Shown one piece after another: positions 51,486 to 60,840 of a DNA stretch of 64,000 nucleotides. The translations under genes were made by a program, and so were the position numbers. The notes beneath the pieces were generated by a model. The model was not told the origin of the DNA and made no database searches. It was given only the letters and a program-made list of their open reading frames with translations. The stretch covers positions 434,001 through 498,000 of the forward strand of contig NZ_QGNA01000002.1 in the NCBI RefSeq assembly GCF_003173615.1, read 5' to 3'. Positions within the stretch are counted from its first letter, which is position 1. Each line of letters begins with the position of its first letter. The DNA comes from Falsiroseomonas bella (lineage in GTDB: Bacteria > Pseudomonadota > Alphaproteobacteria > Acetobacterales > Acetobacteraceae).

Positions 51486-52823
51486 TCACGCTTCGGCGAG
51501 GACGCGCGCGAAGATCGCCTCCACCTGGCCGAAATCGCGTGCCGGATCCATCGCCACGCGCAGCGCCTCGGCATCGAGCCGTGCGGCGACATCCGCATCC
51601 GCGAGCAGGTTCGTGGCGAAGTCGCGCGCCTCCGGCGTGCCGAGTGCATTCCAGGTCGCCATCGCCGCGCGCTGCACGGCGGCATAGGCGGACTCGCGGC
51701 TCATTCCTGCCTGTGTCAGTGCCAGCAGCACCTTCTGCGAATGCACCACGCCGCCGAGCGATTCGAGATTCGCCTGCATCCGCTTCGGATACACCGTCAG
51801 CTTCGCCATCATCCCCGCCGCGCGATGCAGCGCGAAGTCGAGCGTGACGGTCGCATCCGGCCCGATCATCCGCTCCACGCTGGAATGGCTGATGTCGCGC
51901 TCGTGCCACAGCGCCACGTTCTCCATCGCGGGCACGACATAGCCGCGCACGATGCGCGCAAGGCCGGTGAGGTTCTCGCTCAGCACCGGGTTGCGCTTGT
52001 GCGGCATCGCGGAGGAGCCCTTCTGGCCCGGGTGGAAATACTCCTCCGCCTCGCGCACCTCGCTGCGCTGCAGGTGGCGCACTTCCGTCGCCAGCCGCTC
52101 GATACCCGAGGCGACGACGCCGAGCGCCGCGAAGAAGGCGGCGTGCCTGTCGCGCGGGATCACCTGCGTGCTGACCGGCTCCACTGCGAGGCCGAGCTTC
52201 CGCGCCACATGCGCCTCCACGCGCGGATCCACGCTCGCGAAGGTGCCGACGGGGCCGCTGATCGCGCAGGTCGCGACCTCCCGCCGCGCGGCGAGCAGCC
52301 TGTCGCGGTTGCGGCGGAACTCGGCCCAGTGGCCCAGCAGCTTCAGCCCGAAGCTGGTCGGCTCGGCATGGATGCCGTGGCTGCGGCCGATGGTCGGCGT
52401 GTGCTTGTGCTCGATCGCGCGCGCGCGCAGCGCCTCGAGCAGCGCATCCACGCCGCCGATCAGCAGGTCCGCCGCCTGCGTCATCTGCACGGCAAGGCAG
52501 GTGTCGAGCACGTCGCTGCTCGTCATGCCCTGGTGCATGAAGCGCGCGTCATCCCCGATCCCCTCGCCGAGCCAGGTGAGGAAGGCGATCACGTCATGGC
52601 GAGTCTCGCGCTCGATCGCATCGATCCGGTCGAGGTCCGCCTGGCTCATCGCCGCGACGCGCGGCGCGCCGCCTTCGCGGATGGCACGCGCCGCGGATGC
52701 CGGGATCGTTCCGAGTTCCGCCATCGCCTCGGCGGCGAGCGCCTCGATCTCGAACCAGATGCGGAAGCGGTTCTCGGGGGACCAGATCGCCGCCATCTCG
52801 GGTCGGCTGTAGCGGGGGATCAT
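51486..52823 (-). CDS. purB: Adenylosuccinate lyase
   Basis: 445 residues. Fumarase/aspartase superfamily: IWSPENRFRIWFEIEALAAE, TSSDVLDTCLAVQ, GRSHGIHAEPTSFGLK (catalytic His), and the signature loop GSSAMPHKRNPVLSENL containing the catalytic Ser. Acts twice in purine synthesis: SAICAR to AICAR and adenylosuccinate to AMP. On the same strand as the purC cluster but separated by the NRDE and CigR-like genes. No clear ribosome site before the start. Confidence 0.96.
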   Translation of the reverse strand: MIPRYSRPEMAAIWSPENRFRIWFEIEALAAEAMAELGTIPASAARAIREGGAPRVAAMSQADLDRIDAIERETRHDVIAFLTWLGEGIGDDARFMHQGMTSSDVLDTCLAVQMTQAADLLIGGVDALLEALRARAIEHKHTPTIGRSHGIHAEPTSFGLKLLGHWAEFRRNRDRLLAARREVATCAISGPVGTFASVDPRVEAHVARKLGLAVEPVSTQVIPRDRHAAFFAALGVVASGIERLATEVRHLQRSEVREAEEYFHPGQKGSSAMPHKRNPVLSENLTGLARIVRGYVVPAMENVALWHERDISHSSVERMIGPDATVTLDFALHRAAGMMAKLTVYPKRMQANLESLGGVVHSQKVLLALTQAGMSRESAYAAVQRAAMATWNALGTPEARDFATNLLADADVAARLDAEALRVAMDPARDFGQVEAIFARVLAEA

Positions 52824-52956
52824 CGGAGAGGTCCGTGCGTTGCGGAAGCCGCGATCGGCTTGTGCGCGTCTTCGCGCGGCCGGACGGCAGTTGACAAGCC
52901 TGCGCCGTCGATCCTCATGTCCCGCTTGTAAGGTCGGGACGTCAGGCTGCCAAATC

Positions 52957-53775
52957 ATGGATTTTTCTTCATTCGGTCCTCAGCTCGAGGCGCTTCTGAC
53001 GGTGTTGTTCATCGACATCGTCCTGGCTGGCGACAACGCGGTCGTCGTCGGCATGGCGGCGGCCGGGCTGCCTCCTGAACAGCGGAAGAAGGCGATCTTC
53101 TGGGGCATCGTGGCGGCGACGGTGATGCGCATCGCCTTCGCCTCCGTGACGATCCAGCTGCTGCAGATCGTGGGCCTCGTCTTCGTCGGCGGCCTGCTGC
53201 TGCTCTGGGTCTGCTGGAAGATGTATCGCGAACTGCGCGAAGGCGGGGACCACAACCCGTCCGAGACGACCGAGATGGCCGATGGGGTCGCCGCGCTTGA
53301 CGGCGGCGCCCCGCAGGCGCCCCGCAAGACGCTGCGCCAGGCCGTCACGCAGATCCTCGTCGCCGACCTCTCGATGAGCCTGGACAACGTGCTGGCCGTG
53401 GCCGGCGCCTCCAAGGACCATCCCTACATCATGGCCTTCGGCCTGATCTTCTCGGTGGTGCTGATGGGCGTTGCCGCGACCTTCATCGCCAAGCTGCTCG
53501 CGAAGCATCGCTGGATCGGCTGGCTCGGTCTTCTGCTGATCCTCTACGTCTCCCTGCAGATGATCTACGAAGGCACCTTCGACATCGCGAACAACGTGCC
53601 GCACGCCTATGGCTACCTGTTCCTGCCGCTGGGCTGGATGGCGATCCCCGCGGGCGTCGGCACCTTCCCGATCGGGCTCTGGGCCCTCGCCACGTTGTTC
53701 CAGGTGATCGTGCTGACCATGGTGGCGACGGTGGTGGCCGACCTGACCAAGCAGTTGCTGCGGCGGCGCTCATGA
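52957..53775 (+). CDS. TerC family integral membrane protein
   Basis: 272 residues, eight or so membrane helices. Both halves carry the family acidic motif: FIDIVLAGDNAVVVGMAAAG near the N terminus and VADLSMSLDNVLAVAGAS in the middle (D-x-x-x-x-x-DN), residues linked to metal (Mn2+) export in YkoY/Alx relatives. Upstream is a TTGACA-like element (52892) and a 6-bp hairpin GTCCCG / CGGGAC (52919-52940); I do not see the conserved core of a yybP-ykoY riboswitch. ATGA overlap with the lipoprotein gene. Confidence 0.93.
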   Translation: MDFSSFGPQLEALLTVLFIDIVLAGDNAVVVGMAAAGLPPEQRKKAIFWGIVAATVMRIAFASVTIQLLQIVGLVFVGGLLLLWVCWKMYRELREGGDHNPSETTEMADGVAALDGGAPQAPRKTLRQAVTQILVADLSMSLDNVLAVAGASKDHPYIMAFGLIFSVVLMGVAATFIAKLLAKHRWIGWLGLLLILYVSLQMIYEGTFDIANNVPHAYGYLFLPLGWMAIPAGVGTFPIGLWALATLFQVIVLTMVATVVADLTKQLLRRRS

Positions 53776-54362
53776 TGGCCCGCACCGCAGCCCTGTTCGG
53801 CCTGGTGCTGCTCGCCGGCGGCTGCGCGCAGCAGGGCGGCGGCATCGCCGAGGGCCTGTCCGGCCGGCCGTCCCTGGAAGCCGCCGCGGCGCGCCTGCCG
53901 GCGACGGTTGCGGGCTTCGCGCGCGGCGACGCGGTCTGGCATGAGAGGGCGCGGCCTGGCCAGGGCGTGGCGGTGGACTATGCGGGCCCGTCGCGCGCGG
54001 CCGTGGCGACGGTGAGCCTCTACGACCGGGCACAGGGCCCCGTGTCCTCGCAGCCGGGCGATCCGCGCGTGGCGCAAGAGTTCTCGAACGCCGTGGCCGA
54101 GGTGCTGGCTCAGGCCGACCGGCGCACCAGCCAGATCATGGCCGAGCGGGGCCGGTCGCAACTGGCGGTGCCCGGCGGCGCGCCGCTGTCCTGCGCGCGG
54201 CTCGAAGGCACCTATGGGCGGCAGCAGGTCGGCACGCTGGTCTGCCTTGGCGCGGCGGCAGGCCGGTTCCTGAAGGTGCAGGTGACCTCGCCCGCCCGCC
54301 CCCTGCTTCCGGTGGATCCCGAACCCTTCGTGATCGGCATCGCCCAGGCGGCCCGCGGCTGA
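53772..54362 (+). CDS. Hypothetical lipoprotein
   Basis: 196 residues. Lipoprotein signal with lipobox LAGGC (Cys~18), an Ala-rich body, VSLYDRAQGPVSSQPGDPRV, and a C-terminal region with ARLEGTYGRQQVGTLVCLGA, where a second Cys pairs possibly with Cys in PLSCARLEG. No family recognised. Coupled to terC by ATGA overlap, so possibly acting on the same metal or envelope process. Confidence 0.75.
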   Translation: MMARTAALFGLVLLAGGCAQQGGGIAEGLSGRPSLEAAAARLPATVAGFARGDAVWHERARPGQGVAVDYAGPSRAAVATVSLYDRAQGPVSSQPGDPRVAQEFSNAVAEVLAQADRRTSQIMAERGRSQLAVPGGAPLSCARLEGTYGRQQVGTLVCLGAAAGRFLKVQVTSPARPLLPVDPEPFVIGIAQAARG

Positions 54363-54420
54363 GGGCGGTCCGTGCTGCGGCTGCGACGCTTCGGGACCGG
54401 GTGCACGAAGGTTCGACATC

Positions 54421-54449
54421 CTTTCTCCGTCTGGCCTGACGGCCGAAAG
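54421..54449. terminator. Weak hairpin after the terC-lipoprotein unit
   Basis: Nested pairing CTTTC ... GAAAG outside and CCGTC-TGGCCT-GACGG inside, 58 bp after the lipoprotein stop. The remaining 54363-54523 gap shows nothing else. Confidence 0.3.
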
Positions 54450-54523
54450 ATGCGCGCGGCCAGCGGCATTAGGGTCATCCCCTAGCGCCAGAACCAGCCT
54501 GCTCGGGCCACCGTTCGGGTGGG

Positions 54524-55048
54524 ATGCAGAGCCACCCGCATCCGCCTGCGCACCCCGGACGCAAGGCCGATCTCCTCAAGCGGCTGCGCGGCTGCCCGGC
54601 CGCATGGCGGCATGGCGGTGCCGCGACGGGTGCCACGGCGCTGGCGCTGCTCCCCGTCTTCGGGTTGCCGGTGACGCCCGCGGGCCAGCCTTTCCTGCCG
54701 GTGCTGGCGATCATCTCGGCCGCCTTCCTGTTCGGCTACGGCAGCGCGGCCGCGGCCGCGCTCGCGGCCTCCCTGGTCGCGGCGTTGCTGATGCTGGCTG
54801 ATGGCGGGTTCAGCGGGGCGGATGCGCCACGTGCCGCCCTGTCGCTTCTCGCCTTCCTCATGGTGGCGTTCGGCATGGCGGCGGCGGCAGAGGCGATGCG
54901 GGGCATCTTCGCCTTGATGGACGGAGCCGACGAACGGCGTCGTGCCGGCATCGCCGTGCCGGCCGCGGCACCCTCGGCGAGGATGCAGGCCTTGCGGCTG
55001 CTCACGCTCTCGCCCGAGGAGCGACGCGCCGTCCCGCGTCCCCGCTGA
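54524..55048 (+). CDS. Hypothetical membrane protein (DUF4118-like)
   Basis: 174 residues. Basic N terminus, then four hydrophobic segments (ATALALLPVFGLPVTPAG, FLPVLAIISAAFLFGYGS, AAALAASLVAALLMLADGGF, AALSLLAFLMVAFGMAAAAE) and a soluble Arg/Pro tail. The arrangement resembles the four-helix DUF4118 sensor module found in KdpD-like kinases, but no kinase domain follows. Function unknown. An AT-to-GC mix like its neighbours; no sign of transfer. Confidence 0.65.
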   Translation: MQSHPHPPAHPGRKADLLKRLRGCPAAWRHGGAATGATALALLPVFGLPVTPAGQPFLPVLAIISAAFLFGYGSAAAAALAASLVAALLMLADGGFSGADAPRAALSLLAFLMVAFGMAAAAEAMRGIFALMDGADERRRAGIAVPAAAPSARMQALRLLTLSPEERRAVPRPR

Positions 55049-55083
55049 CGGTTGGGGCGGCCGCTATCGGCCTTCGAGCCGCC

Positions 55084-55956
55084 TCAGCCCAGCTCGCGGA
55101 TCAGTTCGCGGACCCGCGACGCGGCTGCCGCGCCCTTGAGCGAGTCGCGCCAGGCGGCCTCCGCCACCCGCTGATGTGCCGCGACCGCCTCGTCCGCCGC
55201 GGTGATGGAGCCCACGCCGATGCCACCCTGCGGCGGCGTGTCCGGGGTGAAGGGCGAGGCGACGACATGCGCGCGGTCGCGGCCGCGCAGCACGATGAAG
55301 CCGCCCGCGGGCTCGACGGCGGAAGCCAGCCCGATCTGCACGCCGATGGGCACGCTTTCCATCATGGCGGCGATCGACTCCGCCTCGGTCCGGGCAGCGG
55401 CGAGGCAGCGCTGGCGGGTGCGTTCCGGCACCGGCAAGCCGGCGGCGACGCCGTCCCGCAGCATGCGCAGCAGGGCGCCTTCGCCGAGGATGGCCGTGAT
55501 GGTCGGGCGCCGCGCCTGGTGCAGCTTCTTGCGGGCCGTCAGCAGCCCGAGCATCTGGTCGGTCGCGGCGCGGGCCGCGACGCGATCGGTGGAGGCATCG
55601 GCCGCCTCGGTCCAGGCTTCGGCCACTGCGCCGTCATAGGCGTCCGTCGTGGTCTGGTAGCAGACGGCGCCGCCGACCATGAGGATCTGGTCGGCGCCTT
55701 CCTCGATCTGCCGCAGGCGTTCCTGGAAGGCGATCGGCCGGCTGAAATACTCGACGCCGATCCCGAGCAGCGACAGGGGCGAAATCTTCAGCAGCTCGGC
55801 CAGGCGCCGGATCGTGTCCAGCTTGATGACCTCGCCCTTCTCATACCGGTAGAGGGCGGCGCGGGACACGCCGAGGCGCGCGGCGATCTCTTCCGCACGC
55901 AGGCCGCTCTCCAGACGGTAGGCCCGCAACTGCTGGCCAATGTCGGCAAAGCGCAT
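55084..55956 (-). CDS. XRE family transcriptional regulator with C-terminal sensor-like domain
   Basis: 290 residues. N-terminal HTH_XRE (residues ~8-65: LRAYRLESGLRAEEIAARLG, VSRAALYRYEKGEVIKLDTI). The remaining ~220 residues (starting VEYFSRPIAFQERLRQIEEG, with LMVGGAVCYQTTTDAYDGA) have no domain I can name; they may bind a ligand. The 243-bp upstream gap (55957-56199) is locally less GC-rich and should hold its promoter. Confidence 0.88.
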   Translation of the reverse strand: MRFADIGQQLRAYRLESGLRAEEIAARLGVSRAALYRYEKGEVIKLDTIRRLAELLKISPLSLLGIGVEYFSRPIAFQERLRQIEEGADQILMVGGAVCYQTTTDAYDGAVAEAWTEAADASTDRVAARAATDQMLGLLTARKKLHQARRPTITAILGEGALLRMLRDGVAAGLPVPERTRQRCLAAARTEAESIAAMMESVPIGVQIGLASAVEPAGGFIVLRGRDRAHVVASPFTPDTPPQGGIGVGSITAADEAVAAHQRVAEAAWRDSLKGAAAASRVRELIRELG

Positions 55957-56158
55957 GCAATCCCCCGTAGGTCGCTCAATGTGACTACAACCGATGATCG
56001 GGAGACGTATCTCACAACCTGGTTGCGCGCATAATTTTGCGGGACGCCATGGAGGAATGCAACATCCAAATCCGGCATCGCGCCCGGATAAGGACGAGGG
56101 CGGACCCGGATCGCAACAATTGATCCGGCGGGCTACACGTATTGCGCGAGTGATGGAA

Positions 56159-56188
56159 CGGGCGGCAACCGTGCTGGCGTGCCGCCCG
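56159..56188 (-). terminator. Hairpin after glxR
   Basis: Perfect 9-bp stem CGGGCGGCA / TGCCGCCCG with a 12-nt loop, 11 bp beyond the glxR stop. A second stem CCGGATC / GATCCGG follows at 56106-56128. No T-run. Confidence 0.4.
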
Positions 56189-56199
56189 GGTTCTGACTG

Positions 56200-57090
56200 T
56201 CAGGCGTCCGGGGCGACCTTGTGCGCGGCCATCGCCTCCAGCGCCTTCACCAGCCCGGAATGGTCCCAGCCCTTTCCGCCCAGCGCGGCGCAGGCGGCGA
56301 AGAGCTGCTGGGTCGAGGCCGTGTTCGGCAGCGCCACGCCGAGCTCCTTGCCGGACTGCAGCGCCAGGTTGAGGTCCTTCTGGTGCAGCTCGATCCGGAA
56401 GCCGGGATTGAAGGTGCGCTTGATCATGCGCTCCCCGTGCAGTTCCAGGATGCGGGAGGTGGCGAGGCCGCCCATCAGCGCCTGGCGCACCTTGGCCGGG
56501 TCGGCGCCGGCCTTGGAGGCGAAGACCATCGCCTCGGCCACCGCCTCGATCGTCAGGGCGACGATGATCTGGTTGGCGACCTTGCAGGTCTGCCCTGCGC
56601 CGTTCTCCGTGCCGACCAGGGTGATGTTCTTGCCCATCTTCTCGAACACCGGCAGGGCGCGGTCGAAGGCGGCCTGCGGGCCGCCGACCATGATCGTCAG
56701 CGCCGCGTTCTTCGCGCCGACCTCGCCGCCGGAGACGGGCGCGTCGAGATAGTCGCAGTCGAGCGCGTTGATCTTCTGCGCGAAGGCCTTGGTCGCGGTC
56801 GGGCTGATCGAGGACATGTCGATCACCAGCTTGCCCTGCGACAGGCCCTCCGCGACGCCGTTCGCGCCGAACAGCACGGCTTCGACATCGGGGGTGTCGG
56901 GGACCATCAGGATGATGATGTCGGCCGCCTGGGCGACGGCCTTCGGGCTGGCGGCGACCGTGAAGTTGGCGCGGTCCTCGGCGGTGAGCGACTTGCGCTC
57001 GACCACGGTGACGTCGTGGCCGGCGGCCTTGAGATGACCCGCCATGGGGCGGCCCATGATGCCGAGGCCGATGAAGCCGATCTTGGACAT
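56200..57090 (-). CDS. glxR: 2-hydroxy-3-oxopropionate (tartronate semialdehyde) reductase
   Basis: 296 residues. Beta-hydroxyacid dehydrogenase family: NAD site GFIGLGIMGRPMAGHLKAAG, substrate motif YLDAPVSGGEVGA, catalytic Lys in AGQTCKVANQI (~170), and C-terminal FNPGFRIELHQKDLNLAL. Reduces tartronate semialdehyde to D-glycerate in glyoxylate assimilation. The upstream gene hyi, 94 bp away across a palindromic repeat, encodes the companion isomerase; gcl is not in the window. Confidence 0.93.
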   Translation of the reverse strand: MSKIGFIGLGIMGRPMAGHLKAAGHDVTVVERKSLTAEDRANFTVAASPKAVAQAADIIILMVPDTPDVEAVLFGANGVAEGLSQGKLVIDMSSISPTATKAFAQKINALDCDYLDAPVSGGEVGAKNAALTIMVGGPQAAFDRALPVFEKMGKNITLVGTENGAGQTCKVANQIIVALTIEAVAEAMVFASKAGADPAKVRQALMGGLATSRILELHGERMIKRTFNPGFRIELHQKDLNLALQSGKELGVALPNTASTQQLFAACAALGGKGWDHSGLVKALEAMAAHKVAPDA

Positions 57091-57121
57091 GGTCTGTCCT
57101 TTCGCTGCGATGTTGGTCGGG

Positions 57122-57157
57122 CCCCCACCCCGACCCTCCCCGCTGCGCGGGGGAGGG
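57122..57157. repeat. Dispersed GC-rich palindromic repeat (copy 7)
   Basis: Leading CCCCCACCCCGA then CCCTCCCCGC-TGC-GCGGGGGAGGG; inverted orientation like copy 4. Lies between hyi and glxR, so if transcribed it forms a hairpin inside the operon. Confidence 0.8.
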
Positions 57158-57184
57158 AGCCACGCCGGCGGGGCAGGGCGGGCG

Positions 57185-57961
57185 TTACTTGTAGGGGGCG
57201 AACCAGGCGAGGCCGGCGACGGTCTCGCCCGCGGGGCGGTATTCGCAGCCGATCCAGCCGCGGAAGCCGAGTTCGTCGATCTTCTTGAACACGAAGGGCC
57301 AGTTGACCTCGCCGGTGCCGGGCTCGTTGCGGCCGGGATTGTCGGCCACCTGCATGTGCGCGATCAGCGGCAGGTGCTTCTCCACGCGCTTGACCAGGTC
57401 GCCCTCGGTGATCTGGCAGTGATAGAGGTCGAACTGCATTCCGACCTTCTCGGGTCCGACGGCGTTGATGATCGCCGCGGCCTGGTCCGTGGTGTTGAGG
57501 AAGAAGCCGGGGATGTCCCGGTGGTTGATCGGCTCGATCACGCATTTCACGCCGGCCGGCGCCGCCTGCTCCGCCGCCCAGGCGAGGTTTTCGGCCAGCG
57601 TCGCGGTCATGGTGTCATGCGCCATGCCGGCGGGCTTGAGGCCGGACATGACATGGATGCGCGGGCAGGACAGCGCCGCGGCGTAGTCCAGCGCCTTGCG
57701 GAAACCCTCGCGGAACTCGGCCTTGCGGTCGGGCAGGGCGGCGGTGCCGCGCTCGCCCGCGCCCCAGTCGCCGGGCGGCGCGTTGAACAGCACCTGCTGC
57801 AGCCCGGCCGCCTTCAGCCGCGCCGCGATCTCGGCCGCGGGATGCTCGTAGGGGAAGAGGAATTCCACCGCCTTGAACCCGGCCTGCGCGGCGGCGTCGA
57901 AGCGTTCCAGGAACGGCTTTTCGGAAAACATCATGGACAGGTTGGCGGCGAAGCGCGGCAT
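57185..57961 (-). CDS. hyi: Hydroxypyruvate isomerase
   Basis: 258 residues. AP-endonuclease-2-type TIM barrel: FAANLSMMFSEKPFLERFDA at the N terminus, CVIEPINHRDIPGFFLNTTD (metal Glu), MQFDLYHCQ (Asp/His), and GWIGCEYRPAGET (C-terminal metal Glu). Interconverts hydroxypyruvate and tartronate semialdehyde, feeding GlxR encoded downstream. Divergent from the AI-2E family gene. Confidence 0.93.
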   Translation of the reverse strand: MPRFAANLSMMFSEKPFLERFDAAAQAGFKAVEFLFPYEHPAAEIAARLKAAGLQQVLFNAPPGDWGAGERGTAALPDRKAEFREGFRKALDYAAALSCPRIHVMSGLKPAGMAHDTMTATLAENLAWAAEQAAPAGVKCVIEPINHRDIPGFFLNTTDQAAAIINAVGPEKVGMQFDLYHCQITEGDLVKRVEKHLPLIAHMQVADNPGRNEPGTGEVNWPFVFKKIDELGFRGWIGCEYRPAGETVAGLAWFAPYK

Positions 57962-58079
57962 CCTGGCGTCCCTCTCCTTGCGTGCCCGGTCATGCCCCGC
58001 GAGCCGGTGGCAGGCAAGACGGCCGGATGCGCGCCAGGCCGGCTTCGGCTAAGCCGGGCCCTGACGAGGATGACCGCCG

Positions 58080-59144
58080 ATGCAGCATGATCCGATCCGA
58101 CCGGCCCAGGTGATCGGGCTGCTGGCCCTGCTGATGCTCGGCATCGGCTGCTTCCTGGTGCTGCGGCCCTTCATCTCCGCGCTGCTCTGGGCGGTGATCC
58201 TGGCCTACACGACCTGGCCGGCCTTCGCGCTGCTGCGCGACAAGGCGCGCCTTTCGCCGGGCTGGGCGGCGCTGGTGATGGTGCTGGCCGAGTTCCTGCT
58301 GATCGGCCTGCCGATTGCCTTCGCCGCGCCGACCAGCCGCGAGGATGTGGAGGCCTTGCGCTCGGGCCTCGAGCTGGTGCTGACGGAGGGGCTGCCGAAC
58401 GCGGTCCGCTTCCTCGGCACCATCCCCTTCATCGGGCCCTGGCTCGCGGATTGGGGCGCGGGGCTGGATGCCACGCTCACCGGCCTGTTCGACGCGCTGC
58501 GCCCCTATGCCGGCACCTTGGCGCAGGGCGCGCTGGCCGTGCTGCTGACCGTCCTGTCGGGCATCGCGGAGCTGTTGCTGGCGATCTTCCTGGCCTTCTT
58601 CTTCTATCGCGACGGCCCGGCCATCGCGCGCCATTCCGAACGCCTCATGGAGAAACTTGCCGGCCCGCGGGCGCGCCACCTGGTTGACCTGACCGGCAAT
58701 GTCACGCGCGGCGTGGTCTACGGTCTGCTCGGCACAGCCGTGGTGCAGGGGGCGATGACCACATTCGGCTTCTGGATCGCCGGGGTGCCGCAGCCTGTGC
58801 TGCTCGGCGTGGTGGCGGGGGTGATCTCCATCCTGCCGGTCGGCGCGCCGCTGATCTGGGTGCCGGCGACGATCTGGCTGTTCGTCCAGGGGGAATGGGG
58901 CTGGGGGCTGTTCATGGCGGTCTATGGCGCCGGCGGTATCTCCTCGGTGGACAACGTCATCCGACCCTGGCTGATCAGCCGCGGCGCGGACCTGCCGCTG
59001 CTGCTGACGCTGCTCGGTGCCATCGGCGGCGTGCTGGCCTTCGGAATCCTTGGGCTTTTCCTAGGCCCAGTGCTGCTCGCGGTCGGGTATTCGCTGATCA
59101 GGGACTGGGCAGAGGAGCCGTCCCGGCCGGCCGGGACGGCCTGA
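58080..59144 (+). CDS. AI-2E family transporter (PerM-like permease)
   Basis: 354 residues, seven to eight membrane helices. LRPFISALLWAVILAYTTWP near the N terminus, a soluble extracytoplasmic stretch (~90-150), IFLAFFFYRDGPAIARH, and LLGVVAGVISILPVGAPLIW plus SSVDNVIRPWLISRGADLPL, the conserved C-terminal motif of the family. Export of small molecules is presumed; actual substrate unknown. Confidence 0.92.
   Translation: MQHDPIRPAQVIGLLALLMLGIGCFLVLRPFISALLWAVILAYTTWPAFALLRDKARLSPGWAALVMVLAEFLLIGLPIAFAAPTSREDVEALRSGLELVLTEGLPNAVRFLGTIPFIGPWLADWGAGLDATLTGLFDALRPYAGTLAQGALAVLLTVLSGIAELLLAIFLAFFFYRDGPAIARHSERLMEKLAGPRARHLVDLTGNVTRGVVYGLLGTAVVQGAMTTFGFWIAGVPQPVLLGVVAGVISILPVGAPLIWVPATIWLFVQGEWGWGLFMAVYGAGGISSVDNVIRPWLISRGADLPLLLTLLGAIGGVLAFGILGLFLGPVLLAVGYSLIRDWAEEPSRPAGTA
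59117..59140 (+). terminator. 24-bp perfect palindrome at the end of the AI-2E family gene
   Basis: GCCGTCCCGGCC is followed by its own reverse complement GGCCGGGACGGC, ending 4 bases before the stop TGA is complete; a short TCTTTTC follows at 59151. Likely transcription end or 3' stabiliser, partly within the coding sequence (SRPAG codons). Confidence 0.4.
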
Positions 59145-59242
59145 TTCCGGTCTTTTCGGCCGGGGCGCGGCGGGATATGGACCCCGCTTCGGTCCGATGC
59201 GGGCGGGACGACCCGCGCGGCGACCGGGGGAGATCCGACGGG

Positions 59243-60829
59243 ATGCGACGATTGGGACTGGCGGCCGCGGCCGCCCTTCTGGCCCTGGGTATCGGGGCGG
59301 CCGATGCGCGAACGGTGCGCTGGTCGGCTTCGGGCGATCCGAACACCATGGACCCGCACAGCCAGAACCTCGGCACCGTGACCATGGTGCTGCAGCAGAT
59401 CTACGACCCGCTGATCCACCGCAACGCGGACCTGACGCTGCGTCCGGGCCTCGCGCTGTCCTGGACGCAGGTGGAGCCCAACCGCTGGCGCTTCGTGCTG
59501 CGCCAGGGCGTGAAGTTCCACGAGGGCGAGGACTTCACGGCCGACGACGTGGTGTTCTCCATCACGCGCGCGCTGCAGCCGACCTCGAACTACGGGATCT
59601 TCGTGGATTCGGTGGACCGCGCCGAGAAGGTGGACGACTTCACGGTGGACGTGATCACCAAGCGGCCGGACCCGATCCTGCCGAACAAGTTCGCCTCCGT
59701 GTACATCATGTCGAAGTCCTGGTCGGAGCGGCACAACGCGACGCGCCCGCAGAACACCCGCCAGCGCGAAGAGATGCACACGGTCCGCGCCACCAACGGC
59801 ACCGGCGCCTTCCGCCTTGCCTCGCGCGAGCCGGACGTGCGCACCGTGCTGCGGCGCAACGACGCCTGGTTCGGCTGGAACGAGCCGGGCCAGACGCCGG
59901 GCAATGTCACGGAGATCGTCTACCGCCCGATCGGCTCGGATGCGACGCGCATCGCGGCGCTGCTCTCGGGCGAGGTGGACTTCGTGCTCGACCCGCCGCT
60001 GCAGGACCTGACGCGGCTGCGCAACGCCGGCAACATCCGCGTGCTGGAGGGGCCGGAGGTCCGCACGATCTTTCTCGCGATGGACGTGAACCGCGACGAG
60101 CTGCTCTACAGCGACGTGCGCGGCCGCAACCCGCTGAAGGACCTGCGGGTTCGCCAGGCGCTGTACCACGCGATCGACATCCAGGCGATCCACCGCACGA
60201 CGATGCGCGGGCAGAGCATCGTGACCGGCACCTTCTTCCCGCCGCAGGTCAATGGCTACACCGAGGCCGAGGATGTGCGCCTGCCCTACGATCCGGCGCG
60301 CGCCCGCGCGCTGCTGGCCGAGGCCGGCTTCCCGAACGGCTTCGGCGTGACGCTCGACTGCCCGAACAACCGCTACATCAACGACGAGCAGATCTGCCAG
60401 GCGATCGCCGCGATGTGGACGCGCGTGGGCGTGCGCACCTCGGTCAAGGCGCAGCCGCTCGGGCCGTTCTTCGCGCAGATCCAGCGCGACGACACCTCGA
60501 TCTACCTGCTGGGCTGGGGCGTGCCGACGCTCGACGCGCTCTATTCGTTCCAGTCGCTGCTGGCGACCCGCAACGGCGCGCAGGGCGACGGCATCTGGAA
60601 CTACGGGCGCTATTCCAACCCGCGCATGGACGCGCTGGTCGAGCGGATGAAGACGCAGTCCGGCGAGGCGCGCATGGAAGCGATCCGCGAGGCGCTGCGC
60701 ATCTACCGCGAAGACGTGCCGCACATCCCGCTGCACCACCAGATGATCCCCTGGGCGATGCGCAACAACATCACCATCCCGCATGCGGCGAACAACCAGC
60801 CCTATTTCCGCTGGATGGTCGTGAACTGA
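59243..60829 (+). CDS. ABC transporter substrate-binding protein, family 5 (peptide/Opp-Dpp type)
   Basis: 528 residues. Signal peptide (RRLGLAAAAALLALGIGAAD), then TVRWSASGDPNTMDPHSQN, LRPGLALSWTQVEPNRWRFV and FHEGEDFTADDVVFSITRAL, the SBP_bac_5 signature, and later NPLKDLRVRQALYHAIDIQA. Periplasmic receptor for peptides or similar oligomers; ligand unknown. First gene of an operon with two permeases and two ATPases. A perfect hairpin separates it from the permeases. Start at 59243 matches the signal peptide and GGGGGAGA upstream. Confidence 0.95.
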   Translation: MRRLGLAAAAALLALGIGAADARTVRWSASGDPNTMDPHSQNLGTVTMVLQQIYDPLIHRNADLTLRPGLALSWTQVEPNRWRFVLRQGVKFHEGEDFTADDVVFSITRALQPTSNYGIFVDSVDRAEKVDDFTVDVITKRPDPILPNKFASVYIMSKSWSERHNATRPQNTRQREEMHTVRATNGTGAFRLASREPDVRTVLRRNDAWFGWNEPGQTPGNVTEIVYRPIGSDATRIAALLSGEVDFVLDPPLQDLTRLRNAGNIRVLEGPEVRTIFLAMDVNRDELLYSDVRGRNPLKDLRVRQALYHAIDIQAIHRTTMRGQSIVTGTFFPPQVNGYTEAEDVRLPYDPARARALLAEAGFPNGFGVTLDCPNNRYINDEQICQAIAAMWTRVGVRTSVKAQPLGPFFAQIQRDDTSIYLLGWGVPTLDALYSFQSLLATRNGAQGDGIWNYGRYSNPRMDALVERMKTQSGEARMEAIREALRIYREDVPHIPLHHQMIPWAMRNNITIPHAANNQPYFRWMVVN

Positions 60830-60840
60830 ACCGTCTTTGA

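Noticed and set aside
52825..52956. yybP-ykoY manganese riboswitch upstream of the TerC gene
   Set aside because: Expected because of the family, but I cannot find the conserved core or the long paired architecture; only a small 6-bp hairpin is present.
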